Below, one piece after another: positions 1-8,164 of a stretch of 37,593 nucleotides of DNA; position 1 is the stretch's first letter, and each line of letters begins with the position of its first letter. The DNA lies in assembly GCA_964408805.1 (NCBI GenBank), contig CAYPAV010000031.1, forward strand, positions 1 to 37,593. Direction: 5' to 3'. The stretch comes from CAYPAV01 sp964408805 (GTDB lineage Bacteria > Pseudomonadota > Alphaproteobacteria > UBA8366). The translations under genes and the position numbers were made by a program. The notes beneath the pieces were generated by a model. It had not been told where the DNA came from. It ran no database searches and saw only the letters and a list, made by a program, of their open reading frames with translations.

Positions 1-55
1 GGTATGCTGTCCCCGTATTTTGGTCATCAAAGCCTCCCCTGGCAAGTCGATCCGA

Positions 56-76
56 CCAGGGGGCGACGCCCCCTGG
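56..76. repeat. GC-rich perfect inverted repeat (REP-like or terminator-like)
   Basis: Two 9-base arms (CCAGGGGGC and GCCCCCTGG) flank a 3-base centre, GAC. The repeat lies 45 bases past the stop of the caspase-like gene, which reads leftwards. No clear T tract follows on either strand, so an intrinsic terminator is only possible. Palindromes of this look are common intergenic REP-like elements in high-GC Alphaproteobacteria (recalled, not searched). Only one copy is seen here. Confidence 0.5.
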
Positions 77-121
77 ACCCCCAAAAGGTAAAAGGGCTAA
101 AGGGCAAAGGGTAAGCTTTCG

Positions 122-2038
122 CTAACGCGAAAGCGTCCTCAAAACACGGAACCCGCTGTAGTTGCTCCGCTTCGTGGTGTCGTACCAGTTGCGATTCGCG
201 GATCGAACGTACCCCGGATTGTCGAACCACGAGCCGCCCCGAAGAACGCGCCTGGAGCAGTTGCCGCTTTCCCACGCACGGCCGTCCGTCGGCGCGCCGC
301 CGTAAGTGCCGTTCCAGCAATCCTCCACCCACTCCCAGACATTGCCGACCACATCGAAAACGCCAAAACGGTTCGGCTTATATCGCCCCACCGGCGCCGT
401 CTTCTCCCCGTATCCGTCACTGCAAGTTGTGTTTCGCCGCTTAAAGCTCGTACTGCTGTCCGCCGCATTGCCGTACCGACAAAGTTCGCTCTCGCTATTG
501 CCGAACGGATATCTCGATGTACTCCCCGCGCGCGCCATGTATTCCCACTCCGCCTCGCTCAGAAGACGATACGGCTTCCCCGTCTTCCGGGATAGCCACG
601 AGACATACGCCTTCGCGTCGTGCCAGTTCACGCACACCACCGGGTCGCGATCCGTTTGGCTAAATGCCGGGTCCCGCCAGTTTCGACCCCCGCGTTCTTT
701 CCATTTGCCTGCCTCATAGGTCCAGCAAGCATCGCCAACGACGTGACCCGTCGCGTTGACGAATCGCGTAAACTCTCCCCGCGTCACTTCGTATTTGCCG
801 ACCGCGAAGCTCTCGCCAATCCGCACCTCGTGGACCGGCTTCTCATCGCTATCGCCGCCGCCGCTCAGATCCCCCATCCGGAACGACCCCGCCGGGATCA
901 CAACCATCTCCGGGCAATCCGGGCAGTCACGGAACGTGGCGCCGGGCCGGAATTTCGGATAAACGCCAACCGCCTTCTTCGCCGCCGGCTTCGGCTTCGC
1001 CTTCGGCGGGCGCGCCACCGCCACTTGCTTTCGTTTCAAGGCCCGCAACTTGTTTCGCGCCAGCTTCGCGAACGTGCCGCGCGGAAACTGTTCGAGGTAA
1101 GCTTGATAGTCCGCCCGATCGTCGCTCGCGGCCCTCTTCGACTGCTTCGGTCCAGGCGTGCCGAGCGCGAATACGAAATCTCCCTTGTCGTATTCGGGTG
1201 AACGGAGTTTCCCGTATCGTGGGGTCTGTCGATTGCGCGAGTAGTTCGACATCTTCGCGTCCAGGAACGCCCCCATCTCGCTGGCGGTGATGTATCCGTC
1301 TCGATTGCCGTCGGCCCGGCGTTCGCCTTGTAGCGCTTCGACGAACAGCTTGGCGAAGGTCCCGTCGTCCGAGACCGTCTGACCGGCGTCGCCCGAGGTC
1401 AGGAATTGACGGACGGGACGCGTCGTGATGCGGGTGATCTGCGGCGGGGGCGCCGCGCGGGCGACGTTGAAGATCGTCCCCGCGAAGCAACTGTCGAAGA
1501 TCGTGAAGACGTGCTTCGAGTCCGCGAGCCGCACGAACTCGCCGAACCGGCGGAGCGACAATGCCGTGCGCCGGAAGCGGCTTCGGTCGCGCTCCAGCAC
1601 GCCGTCGGTCGGTATCAGGTAGCCTTCGCCCCGTTCATCCGTGTGGCCGTGACCCGCGAACCACACGAACAGCCGGGCATCTTTATCCTTTCCCTTGTCG
1701 ATGAAGAAATCCTCGAACGTCTGGCGCAAGGAACGAGAATCGAGGTCGGTCTTCAGGATGACTTCGAAACCTTGGGCCTCAAGGGCCCTGGCGATCTTGC
1801 GGGCATCCTTCACCGCTTGTCCGAGGCGCGGCCAGCCCGCCGCGTAGTTATCGATCCCGATCACCAGCGCATGGGACTTGGAATAGAGTTCCACCTCTTC
1901 GGCGATCGGCGCGTCACGCGCCTCGGACGACCGGAGTTTGAGCGATAGACCGCGACCGGACGCGGCATCCGCCGTCGCGGTCCAGCCGAGTGCCGCGGCG
2001 ATCACGAAAATGACTGCGAGGTGTCGTCCGAGAATCAT
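122..2038 (-). CDS. Exported caspase-like protease with C-terminal SUMF1/FGE-sulfatase domain
   Basis: The start at 2038 is chosen for a GGGGGAG site 7 bases upstream and because it places a signal peptide (MILGRHLAVIFVIAAALGW...) at the N-terminus; 638 aa. Residues about 54-292 form a peptidase C14 (caspase/orthocaspase) domain, with the dyad His in WFAGHGHT (about H130) and Cys in FDSCFAG (about C184). Inside it, residues 243-254 (DGNRDGYITASE) make a canonical 12-residue EF-hand loop. A basic Lys/Pro/Ala linker leads to a SUMF1/FGE-like domain (about 377-637) with GNVWEWVED and RVLRGGSW motifs. The two FGE active-site cysteines expected after RGGS are Asp and Val, so formylglycine synthesis is unlikely and a binding or structural role is more probable. 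Both dyad residues are present, so proteolysis (usually after Arg/Lys in orthocaspases) is plausible in the periplasm or outside. It stands alone. Confidence 0.9.
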   Translation of the reverse strand: MILGRHLAVIFVIAAALGWTATADAASGRGLSLKLRSSEARDAPIAEEVELYSKSHALVIGIDNYAAGWPRLGQAVKDARKIARALEAQGFEVILKTDLDSRSLRQTFEDFFIDKGKDKDARLFVWFAGHGHTDERGEGYLIPTDGVLERDRSRFRRTALSLRRFGEFVRLADSKHVFTIFDSCFAGTIFNVARAAPPPQITRITTRPVRQFLTSGDAGQTVSDDGTFAKLFVEALQGERRADGNRDGYITASEMGAFLDAKMSNYSRNRQTPRYGKLRSPEYDKGDFVFALGTPGPKQSKRAASDDRADYQAYLEQFPRGTFAKLARNKLRALKRKQVAVARPPKAKPKPAAKKAVGVYPKFRPGATFRDCPDCPEMVVIPAGSFRMGDLSGGGDSDEKPVHEVRIGESFAVGKYEVTRGEFTRFVNATGHVVGDACWTYEAGKWKERGGRNWRDPAFSQTDRDPVVCVNWHDAKAYVSWLSRKTGKPYRLLSEAEWEYMARAGSTSRYPFGNSESELCRYGNAADSSTSFKRRNTTCSDGYGEKTAPVGRYKPNRFGVFDVVGNVWEWVEDCWNGTYGGAPTDGRAWESGNCSRRVLRGGSWFDNPGYVRSANRNWYDTTKRSNYSGFRVLRTLSR

Positions 2039-2155
2039 CAGGTCTCCCCCATGCCTGACAATGTAAAGTCGAGGGCGTTTATCGGCGAGATGGTGCCGGG
2101 GGAGCAGGGGCAGGGTCAAATATTTGGAGATCGGCAATCACCGCTTATCGTTCCG

Positions 2156-2195
2156 AAAAAAAAAATCGGGGACGCCATACCCATTAATCACCCCG
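2156..2195 (-). terminator. Intrinsic terminator after the first BVMO gene
   Basis: On the minus strand the stem CGGGG (2195-2191) pairs with CCCCG (2171-2167) around a 19-base loop. An A and then ten consecutive T follow (2165-2156). It sits about 54 bases past the stop of the BVMO gene that reads toward it. The stem is short but fully GC and the T tract is perfect. Confidence 0.6.
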
Positions 2196-2248
2196 TTCCC
2201 GCCAATCCACCCATCAGCACAAGGGTACCGCGTCCTTCCCGGCGGATC

Positions 2249-3886
2249 TCACTCCGCCGCCGCCATCGCCGCATCGCCCTCGAAGCGGAAGCCCTTGAAA
2301 TCGTCGGCGACCATTTGCTCGCAGATTTTCCGATAATTCCCGACGCCGCCGATATAGGGCATGAAGAGGCGCGGCTTGCCGGGAATATTGGCGCCCATGT
2401 ACCAAGAGTTGGCGCGCGGGAACAATGTCTCGTTGGCGACGTCCTGGACATGCGCGACCCACTCGTCCTCGGCCGCCGGTTCCGGTTCCATCAGGTCCAG
2501 GCCCTGCTCGCGCATATGAAGGAGGCTGTCCGTCACCAGATCGACATGCTGCTCGATCGAGACCATCATATTGCTTTTAACGGAGGGACTGCCCGGCCCG
2601 GTGATCATGAAGAGGTTCGGAAAGGCTTCCGTCATGAATCCGAGATAGGTGCGGGGGCCGGCTTCCCATTTTTCCCTCAGCGGCTGGCCGCCTCGGCCGC
2701 GAATATCGACATTGAAAAGGGTGCCGGTCATCGCGTCGAAACCGGTCGCGAACACGATATCGTCGAACGCGAATTCCCGGCCGTCGGCGGTCAATCCGGT
2801 CGGCGTGATCCGTTCGATCGGGCCGCCGCTGATGTCCACCAGCTCGACGTTCTCGCGGTTGTAGGTCTCGAAATAGCCGCTGTCGACGCAGATCCGTTTG
2901 GTCCCGATGGGATAGGATTTGGGCGCCAGCCGTTCCGCCGTCGCCGGGTCCTTCACGATGTCTCGGATTTGGTCGCGCACGAACCCGGCCGCGGTATCGT
3001 TCGCCGCCTGGTCGGTGAGGAGGTCGTTGAAGGATCCGAGATACGCGGCCCCGCCGATTTCCCAGCGCTTCCGATAGACCGCTTGACGCTCGTCCTCGTC
3101 CACGGAAAGGGCGGGCTTGTCGTTGACGTCCTTCAGGCTGCCATGCCCGGTATAGCGCATTTCCGCGCGCCGGGCCGGGTAATCCTGCTTCCAGGACCGC
3201 TCGTATTCCGCTGTCATCGGGCCGTTCCGCGACGGAATCGAGTAGTTCGGCGTCCGCTGGAAGACGGTCACATGCGCCGCTTCCCCGGCCAGGACCGGAA
3301 TGGCTTGGATGCCCGACGACCCGGTGCCGATCACCGCGATGCGCCGGCCCGCGAAATCGATTTTTTCATGCGGCCAATTGCCGGTGTGAAACGTCCGGCC
3401 CCGGTAATCGGAAAGGCCGTCGATCTCCGGTATCTGCGCGGTCGAAATGCAGCCGGTCGCCATAACGTAGAACCGGGCCGAGACCCGCTCGCCGGCGTCG
3501 GTTTCGATACGCCAGCGGCCGGCCTCCTCATCGAAATGCGCCGACGTCACCTCGGTCTCGAAGTCGATATCCTTCCGCAGGTCGAACCGGTCGGCGACAT
3601 GGTTGGCATAAGCGAGGATTTCCGTCTGCGTCGAAAATTTCTCGCTCCATCGCCATTCCTGTTGCAGGTCCTCGTCGAAGGAATAGGAGTATTGCATGCT
3701 CTCGACGTCGCAGCGGGCACCCGGATAGCGGTTCCAGTACCAAGTGCCGCCGACATCCCCGCCGCGCTCGAAGACCCGGGTCGAAAAGCCCAGCCCGCGA
3801 AGGCGATGCAAGAGATAGAGCCCGGCAAATCCGGCGCCGACAATCACCGCGTCAACGGACGCCGCGGCATCTTTCTGATTCGACAT
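2249..3886 (-). CDS. Baeyer-Villiger-type flavin monooxygenase (BVMO 1)
   Basis: 545 aa. It starts at 3886 because GGGGA lies 8 bases upstream; an in-frame ATG 7 codons earlier has no ribosome site. The family inserts one oxygen atom next to a carbonyl using FAD and NADPH, giving esters or lactones. An N-terminal FAD Rossmann motif (GAGFAG, about 17-22) is followed by TWYWNRYPGAR. The BVMO fingerprint is YRGRTFHTGNWP (about 161-172), with Tyr for the usual first Phe. The second dinucleotide motif is GTGSSG (about 187-192). Length is normal for a type I BVMO. It has its own terminator and a 216-base AT-rich upstream gap. A second, related BVMO lies at 31612-33258. The substrate (ketone, cyclic ketone or steroid-like) cannot be told. 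Confidence 0.93.
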   Translation of the reverse strand: MSNQKDAAASVDAVIVGAGFAGLYLLHRLRGLGFSTRVFERGGDVGGTWYWNRYPGARCDVESMQYSYSFDEDLQQEWRWSEKFSTQTEILAYANHVADRFDLRKDIDFETEVTSAHFDEEAGRWRIETDAGERVSARFYVMATGCISTAQIPEIDGLSDYRGRTFHTGNWPHEKIDFAGRRIAVIGTGSSGIQAIPVLAGEAAHVTVFQRTPNYSIPSRNGPMTAEYERSWKQDYPARRAEMRYTGHGSLKDVNDKPALSVDEDERQAVYRKRWEIGGAAYLGSFNDLLTDQAANDTAAGFVRDQIRDIVKDPATAERLAPKSYPIGTKRICVDSGYFETYNRENVELVDISGGPIERITPTGLTADGREFAFDDIVFATGFDAMTGTLFNVDIRGRGGQPLREKWEAGPRTYLGFMTEAFPNLFMITGPGSPSVKSNMMVSIEQHVDLVTDSLLHMREQGLDLMEPEPAAEDEWVAHVQDVANETLFPRANSWYMGANIPGKPRLFMPYIGGVGNYRKICEQMVADDFKGFRFEGDAAMAAAE

Positions 3887-4039
3887 ATTCTGATTCCCCA
3901 AGGCCATGCGCGAGAACGCCGCAAGACCCCCGTCGGTTTCAACTCATCCGCCACGAGTATTTATATATTCCGATCGATTGAAACCCATATAGCTGGCGAT
4001 TTTGGATGTGAATTCCACCGCCGTAAAAATACAGATATT

Positions 4040-4062
4040 GGGCTGCCCGAGTTACGTAGCCC
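4040..4062 (-). terminator. Weak terminator-like hairpin after the DUF4352-like gene
   Basis: On the minus strand GGGCT (4062-4058) pairs with AGCCC (4044-4040), and five T residues follow at 4029-4025 after an AT-rich spacer. It is 40 bases downstream of the interrupted gene. The stem is only 5 bp and the T run is displaced, so this is a weak call. Confidence 0.3.
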
Positions 4063-4102
4063 GTCACCGGTGCGCTTCGTCCGGATCGAATTCAGATTCG
4101 TG

Positions 4103-4696
4103 CTAAAACGTAAATTGCACGTTCCGGAGATTGCCGGAGAACCTTAGTTTCCAATCCTTTCCCCCGTTCCAATCGGATTCGGCAATCTGGAAGACAAAGG
4201 GAATCTGGAAACCATTCCCAGGCTCGATGTCGTTTACCGGGCTATCCTTAATTTTTTCGATCGATCGATATTCAATGGCCTTATCCGTCTCCATTTCAAT
4301 GTTTTCGCCGCCCGGCGAGACCATTCTGAGATTCGGCACCGAGTAAGGGCTGATCCGATGAGTGGTGATATTCTTGTAGCTCATAACGCCGACAACCAGC
4401 GTGGATCCCGGTATGGCGGTCGCTTCGAATTAACCGGCACTATCGGTGAACTTCCGTCCAACTTCATATTTGTGGAACGAGATTTCGAATTTAGCGGAGG
4501 TTATGGATTTATTCTTCCCCTTTTCGAATTTCACCGACTTGATCGAGGATGATTTCGCTGCGGGAGATTTGGCGGGGGCGGATTTCGTGGCGGGAGAGGT
4601 CGCCACATCCTTCGGGTCATCGCCTCCGGATTTTAGGAATACGACGATGGCGATCAGGACGACAATTCCGATAACCCATTTCAGTTTTCCCGACAT
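4103..4696 (-). pseudogene. DUF4352-like membrane-anchored protein interrupted by an in-frame TAA
   Basis: The gene starts at 4696 behind a strong GGAGGGGGAG site. It encodes an N-terminal transmembrane or lipid-free anchor (VIGIVVLIAIVVFL, about 8-21), a Lys/Ala/Ser/Pro linker and the first strands of a domain, then meets TAA at 4432-4430 (codon 89). Reading on in the same frame gives FEATAIPGSTLVVGVM and a further 90 codons with no stop until TAG at 4105-4103. The combined product would be 196 residues plus the interrupted codon, with the anchor-linker-beta domain layout of DUF4352-type proteins. No frameshift is needed: one base change (for example from TCA, GAA, CAA or AAA) explains the break. 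Positions 4141-4680 are about 50% GC by hand count, well below the neighbours, suggesting acquisition. Either a recent pseudogene, a sequencing error or two separate short products; the first two are favoured. Confidence 0.75.
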
Positions 4697-4869
4697 AATT
4701 CTCCCCCTCCATGCTCTTGTGTTTCGGTGACGGTTTTATGGCTTCGTGACAGAATACAGGATTATTCGTTCCGAGTGGAGTACCCCGGAAAATCCGGATC
4801 GCTCTTCCCGCGAGAATCTTCGAAGCCGGCGGATGGCTTCGCATCAATTGAACTTCCAGGAGATCAGTC

Positions 4870-5619
4870 ATGCGTTTGAAGGATAAGGTTGCGATCGTCA
4901 CGGGGGCCGCGTCGGGCATGGGTGCGGCCACGGCGACGCTGTTCGCGCGGGAGGGTGCCAAGGTCGTGGTGGCGGATCTCCTGGAGGCCGAGGGGGCGGC
5001 AGTCGTGGGAGAGATCACGGGGGCCGGCGGCGCGGCCCTGTTTCAACGTCTCGACGTGGCCAGTGAGGCGGATTGGAAGAACGCCGTCGCGGCAACGCTG
5101 TCGGAATACGACCGGGTCGACGTCCTCATCAACAACGCCGGTGTCAGCGGCAGCCATCCCGATATCCTGAATATCGACACCTGGGACGAGCAGATGAGCA
5201 TTAACGCGAAGGGGGTGTTCCTCGGCATGCGGGCGGTGATCCCGTCGATGCAGGAGGCGGGCGGCGGCTCGATCGTGAACATCTCGTCGATCTCCGGCAT
5301 CGTCGGTCAGCGCTTCGTGCATATGGGCTATAACGCCGCCAAGGGCGCGGTGCGCCTGGCCACGAAGGCGGCGGCCGTGCAATTCGCCCGGAAGGGCATC
5401 CGGGTCAATTCGGTGCATCCAGGGCTGATGCCGGCGATGCGGACCTCGATGATGAGCGCCGATCCCGAGGTGCGGGATAAGATGGTGGCGGCGATTCCGG
5501 CCGGGCGCGTGGGCCGGGTCGAGGAGGTCGCCCACGCCAACCTGTTCCTGGCCAGCGACGAGGCCTCCTACATTACCGGAATCGAAGTGCCGGTGGATGG
5601 CGGCTTCCTGGCGATGTAA
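4870..5619 (+). CDS. SDR family NAD(P)-dependent oxidoreductase (SDR 1)
   Basis: 249 aa classical short-chain dehydrogenase/reductase, preceded by AGGAGA. Cofactor motif TGAASGMG (11-18), an Asp at the end of strand 2 (VVVAD, about 36) that favours NAD(H), NNAG (88-91), catalytic Ser140 and the Y154-x-x-x-K158 pair (YNAAK), and the C-terminal VPVDGG typical of cyclohexanol/3-hydroxyacyl-type SDRs. It would oxidise an alcohol or reduce a ketone in the cytosol. It converges with the UbiD-family gene 18 bases downstream and diverges from the DUF4352-like gene across 173 bases. The substrate is unknown; it could serve either flanking oxygenase pathway. Confidence 0.93.
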   Translation: MRLKDKVAIVTGAASGMGAATATLFAREGAKVVVADLLEAEGAAVVGEITGAGGAALFQRLDVASEADWKNAVAATLSEYDRVDVLINNAGVSGSHPDILNIDTWDEQMSINAKGVFLGMRAVIPSMQEAGGGSIVNISSISGIVGQRFVHMGYNAAKGAVRLATKAAAVQFARKGIRVNSVHPGLMPAMRTSMMSADPEVRDKMVAAIPAGRVGRVEEVAHANLFLASDEASYITGIEVPVDGGFLAM

Positions 5620-5637
5620 CGGGGTGGGAAAGCCCGG

Positions 5638-7140
5638 TCAGTCCAAAAGATAACCGAATTTCTCGCGGGCGCGGCGCGCCGATTCGGAGCTGGGCCGGAG
5701 GATTTCCGGAAAGTCGTCGCGCCAATGGAACGGGATGCAGGCGTCGATGATCATCCGCGAATTGGTGAAGTTCTTCGCCGCGCGGTCCCAGGGCGCCAGA
5801 CGCGGGTCCGACACGGCCCCCTTGGCCCCCTTGATCAAATCGAAAGAGGTCGCCGGGTCGGCGCGGGTCAGGGCGGCGAAGATCAGCTCGTCCAGATTGG
5901 TCACGTCGACATCGTCGTCGGTGACGATGACCCAGCGGTTGCCGTCGACGCCGGTCCGGCTCATCGAGGCGACATGCCCGGCCTGGCGGGCGTGGCCGGC
6001 ATAGCGCTGCTTGATCGCCACCGCCAGCAGCATACGCGAGCCGCCGACCTCGTGGCACCAGGCGGCGGTGACGTCGGGCACGCCCGCGGCTTCCAGGTCC
6101 TGCTTCAGAAAGGGCGAGCGGACGATCGCGCGGAAGCGCGAATACTCGTCCGGCAGACTCTGCGGTGCGAAGCCGAGCAGGATCGGATCGTCACGGTAAT
6201 AGACGGCCTCGATATCGACCACCGGGTTTATCCGGCCTTTTTCCGTATAGGTTCCGGTCCAGTCGCCGAACGGACCCTCGGGCTCCAGCCGGTCGGCGTC
6301 GACATATCCCTCGAGCACGATCTCGGCATTGGCGGGAATCGGCAGACCGGTGACCCGGCCGCGGACGACATCCACCGCTTGGCCCCTGAGCGCGCCGGCG
6401 ACATCGTATTCCGAAACCCCTTCCGGAATGTCGCATCCGCCCATGATGAAGGTCAGCGGATCGCCGCCGACCACGATCGCCACCGGCATGCGCTCGCCGC
6501 GCTCGCGGTATTTCTTGAGATGCATATCGGCGTGGCGGCCCGGCAGCACGTTGTGGCAGACCGAGCGCTTGCCATGCAGCATCACCCGGTAGGAACCGAG
6601 ATTTATGGCGCCGGTCTCGGGATCGCGGGTGACGTGATAGCAGCCGGTGCCGATATAGCGGCCGCCGTCTTTTTCATGCCAGTGCGGGGTTGGAAAGATG
6701 TCGAGATCGACCGCCGGCCCCTCCATGACATTCTCTAAGATCGGGCCGTCCGCCACCTCATTCGGCGGGATCAGCGGGTCGTTGTCGCCGTAGACCCGCG
6801 CGAAGGCGTCGCTGAGCGCCACCTTGCCGAGATCGGTCGGGAAGCCGAGCGTCATGTTCTTGCGCCGGCCGCCGAATAGATTGACCAGCACGCGCGACCC
6901 CGCGAGGGATTCCGGCACCTCGCCGAACAGCACCGCGGGCGCCGTATCGTCGTGGCTGACCAGCTCTGCCGCCATGCCGATCTCTTCCTGCCACGAGGCC
7001 CCGTCGACCCGTCGAAGCTCGCCCAGCCGCTCGGCCTCGGCGATCCAGTCGCGAAGATCGTCGTAGGGTATCCGATGTTTCAGATTGCCACCGGCGCCTT
7101 CGGCCGGCTTGTCACCGTCATCCGTCCCAATGTTAGCCAC
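5638..7140 (-). CDS. UbiD-family prenylated-FMN decarboxylase
   Basis: 500 aa, with a GTG start at 7140 behind AAGGGAAAG. UbiD-family enzymes reversibly decarboxylate aromatic or alpha,beta-unsaturated acids using prenylated FMN and Mn/K. Seen here: NLGSYRVMLHG (about 180-190), carrying the conserved Asn and Arg of the cofactor/metal site, and EPEGPFGDWTG (286-296), the UbiD signature with the conserved acidic residues. Length matches the family. No UbiX-type prenyltransferase is in the window, so the cofactor must be made elsewhere in the genome. It is the last gene of a minus-strand run (CMD-like, GNAT, then this, 68-base gap). UbiD itself (ubiquinone synthesis) is less likely than a catabolic paralogue, given the context. 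Confidence 0.92.
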   Translation of the reverse strand: MANIGTDDGDKPAEGAGGNLKHRIPYDDLRDWIAEAERLGELRRVDGASWQEEIGMAAELVSHDDTAPAVLFGEVPESLAGSRVLVNLFGGRRKNMTLGFPTDLGKVALSDAFARVYGDNDPLIPPNEVADGPILENVMEGPAVDLDIFPTPHWHEKDGGRYIGTGCYHVTRDPETGAINLGSYRVMLHGKRSVCHNVLPGRHADMHLKKYRERGERMPVAIVVGGDPLTFIMGGCDIPEGVSEYDVAGALRGQAVDVVRGRVTGLPIPANAEIVLEGYVDADRLEPEGPFGDWTGTYTEKGRINPVVDIEAVYYRDDPILLGFAPQSLPDEYSRFRAIVRSPFLKQDLEAAGVPDVTAAWCHEVGGSRMLLAVAIKQRYAGHARQAGHVASMSRTGVDGNRWVIVTDDDVDVTNLDELIFAALTRADPATSFDLIKGAKGAVSDPRLAPWDRAAKNFTNSRMIIDACIPFHWRDDFPEILRPSSESARRAREKFGYLLD

Positions 7141-7208
7141 GGCTTTCCCTTTCTTCCCTCGGGTGACCGATTATGACGCCGCCGCGGCGGCCTTGTCACG
7201 GCGGCCCG

Positions 7209-7703
7209 TCAGTCGCCCGGCCAGCGCGGACAGGCGAGCACGACCGAGGTCTCCATCTGGCGTTTGGGTACGGTCCAATAGATCCGCAGCAAGCGATCCT
7301 TTTCGGCCCCCGTCAGGACACGGAAGTCGTGTTTCCGGTAGAAGCCGACCGCCCAGTCGGCGGCGGCCCAGGTGCCGATCAGCAGGGGCCTTTCGGTCAG
7401 CCCGCGAAGGTGGGCGAGGAGGGCCGCGCCGACCCCCCGGTTCCGCCGGGCGGTCCGGACATAGGCGTGACGGATCAGGGTCACGTCCTTGACGTCTTCG
7501 GTTCCCATGACGCCCTGAAGCTCGCCATCCGCTTCGAAACCCCAAATGCGGACGCCGCGGGCGATCTCGGCCGCCAGTTCGTCGTCCGGCATGTAGGGTT
7601 CCTTCCAGCAATCCGCCGGAATGACACCGCGATAGGCTTCGGCGGCATCGTTGATGATGGCGGCGATGGTCTCGAACTCGTCGTCGGTGCAGGCGCGGAT
7701 CAT
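7209..7703 (-). CDS. GNAT family N-acetyltransferase
   Basis: 164 aa. The acetyl-CoA pyrophosphate loop RTARRNRGVGAALLAHL (R/Q-x-x-G-x-G/A pattern) lies at about residues 83-99, and a C-terminal WAVGFYRKHDFRVL is the usual beta5/alpha4 element of GCN5-type transferases. It starts 9 bases after the stop of the CMD-like gene, with the AAGGA-like ribosome site overlapping that stop, so the two are probably cotranscribed. The acceptor amine is unknown; it may detoxify or mark a substrate or product of the neighbouring enzymes. Confidence 0.88.
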   Translation of the reverse strand: MIRACTDDEFETIAAIINDAAEAYRGVIPADCWKEPYMPDDELAAEIARGVRIWGFEADGELQGVMGTEDVKDVTLIRHAYVRTARRNRGVGAALLAHLRGLTERPLLIGTWAAADWAVGFYRKHDFRVLTGAEKDRLLRIYWTVPKRQMETSVVLACPRWPGD

Positions 7704-7712
7704 GCCGACTGC

Positions 7713-8024
7713 CTAATCCTTGGCGATGTCGTTGATCCAAGAGAACGCGGCCATGGCGGCGGGAAAACCGAGCGTGGTGATCGACAAGAGCGCCACTTGG
7801 AGCAGCTCCTCCGCCGGTATGTCCCCCTCCAGAGCCTGACGGGTATGCGAATGAACCGCGCCTTCGGAATTGGCGCCGATGGCCATCGCCAGTTTGATCA
7901 GGCGCCGCTGGTGCGCATCGAGCGGTCCCGATTCCGAAACTGCCTTGCCGAGACCCTGATAGGCCTCCCAAACATCCGGAAATTTCTCGGCGAATTTTCC
8001 GGCACCCGATGGCGGTAAGGTCAT
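7713..8024 (-). CDS. Carboxymuconolactone decarboxylase-like (AhpD fold) protein without redox cysteines
   Basis: 103 aa, start supported by GGAGGA 4 bases upstream. The all-alpha CMD/AhpD domain is recognised from the RRLIKLAMAIGANSEGAVHSHTRQAL region (40-65). AhpD peroxidases carry CxxC followed by His here; this protein has Ser53 and Ala56 in those positions but keeps Glu54 and His60. It therefore cannot act as a thiol peroxidase and belongs to the common non-redox branch of the family, whose reactions are poorly known. First gene of the run with GNAT and UbiD-family genes. A structural or lactone/decarboxylation role with the UbiD enzyme is possible but inferred only from position. Confidence 0.85.
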   Translation of the reverse strand: MTLPPSGAGKFAEKFPDVWEAYQGLGKAVSESGPLDAHQRRLIKLAMAIGANSEGAVHSHTRQALEGDIPAEELLQVALLSITTLGFPAAMAAFSWINDIAKD

Positions 8025-8130
8025 GGATTCCTCCGTGATGTGAAATGATTCCTACGGATGAATCCTCCACATTTCTCAGCGCCCATCAAGAGACCATCGA
8101 CAACCGAACACCTAAGCTTGTGTCCTAGGC

Positions 8131-8152
8131 GCGGCGGGCGTTCCCACGCCGC
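8131..8152 (-). terminator. GC-rich hairpin after the small coiled-coil gene
   Basis: GCGGCG (8131-8136) and CGCCGC (8147-8152) can pair; an alternative inner stem GGCGT/ACGCC with a GGGA loop is also possible on the minus strand. It lies between the coiled-coil gene and the CMD-like gene, both on the minus strand. No T tract follows, so termination is uncertain. Confidence 0.3.
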
Positions 8153-8164
8153 AAAGACGACGAG

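Noticed and set aside
122..2038. The SUMF1 domain as the maturase for the sulfatase at 8723
   Set aside because: The active-site cysteines are replaced, the protein is exported while the sulfatase is cytosolic, and the genes are 6.7 kb apart on opposite strands.
2021..4147. A 708-codon plus-strand frame opposite BVMO 1
   Set aside because: Antisense shadow of a gene with clear FAD and BVMO motifs; no ribosome site and no recognisable domain.
4103..4696. Frameshift or programmed readthrough as the cause of the split gene
   Set aside because: Both halves are in the same frame, so no frameshift is involved. Nothing such as a selenocysteine-type structure or UGA codon supports recoding of TAA.
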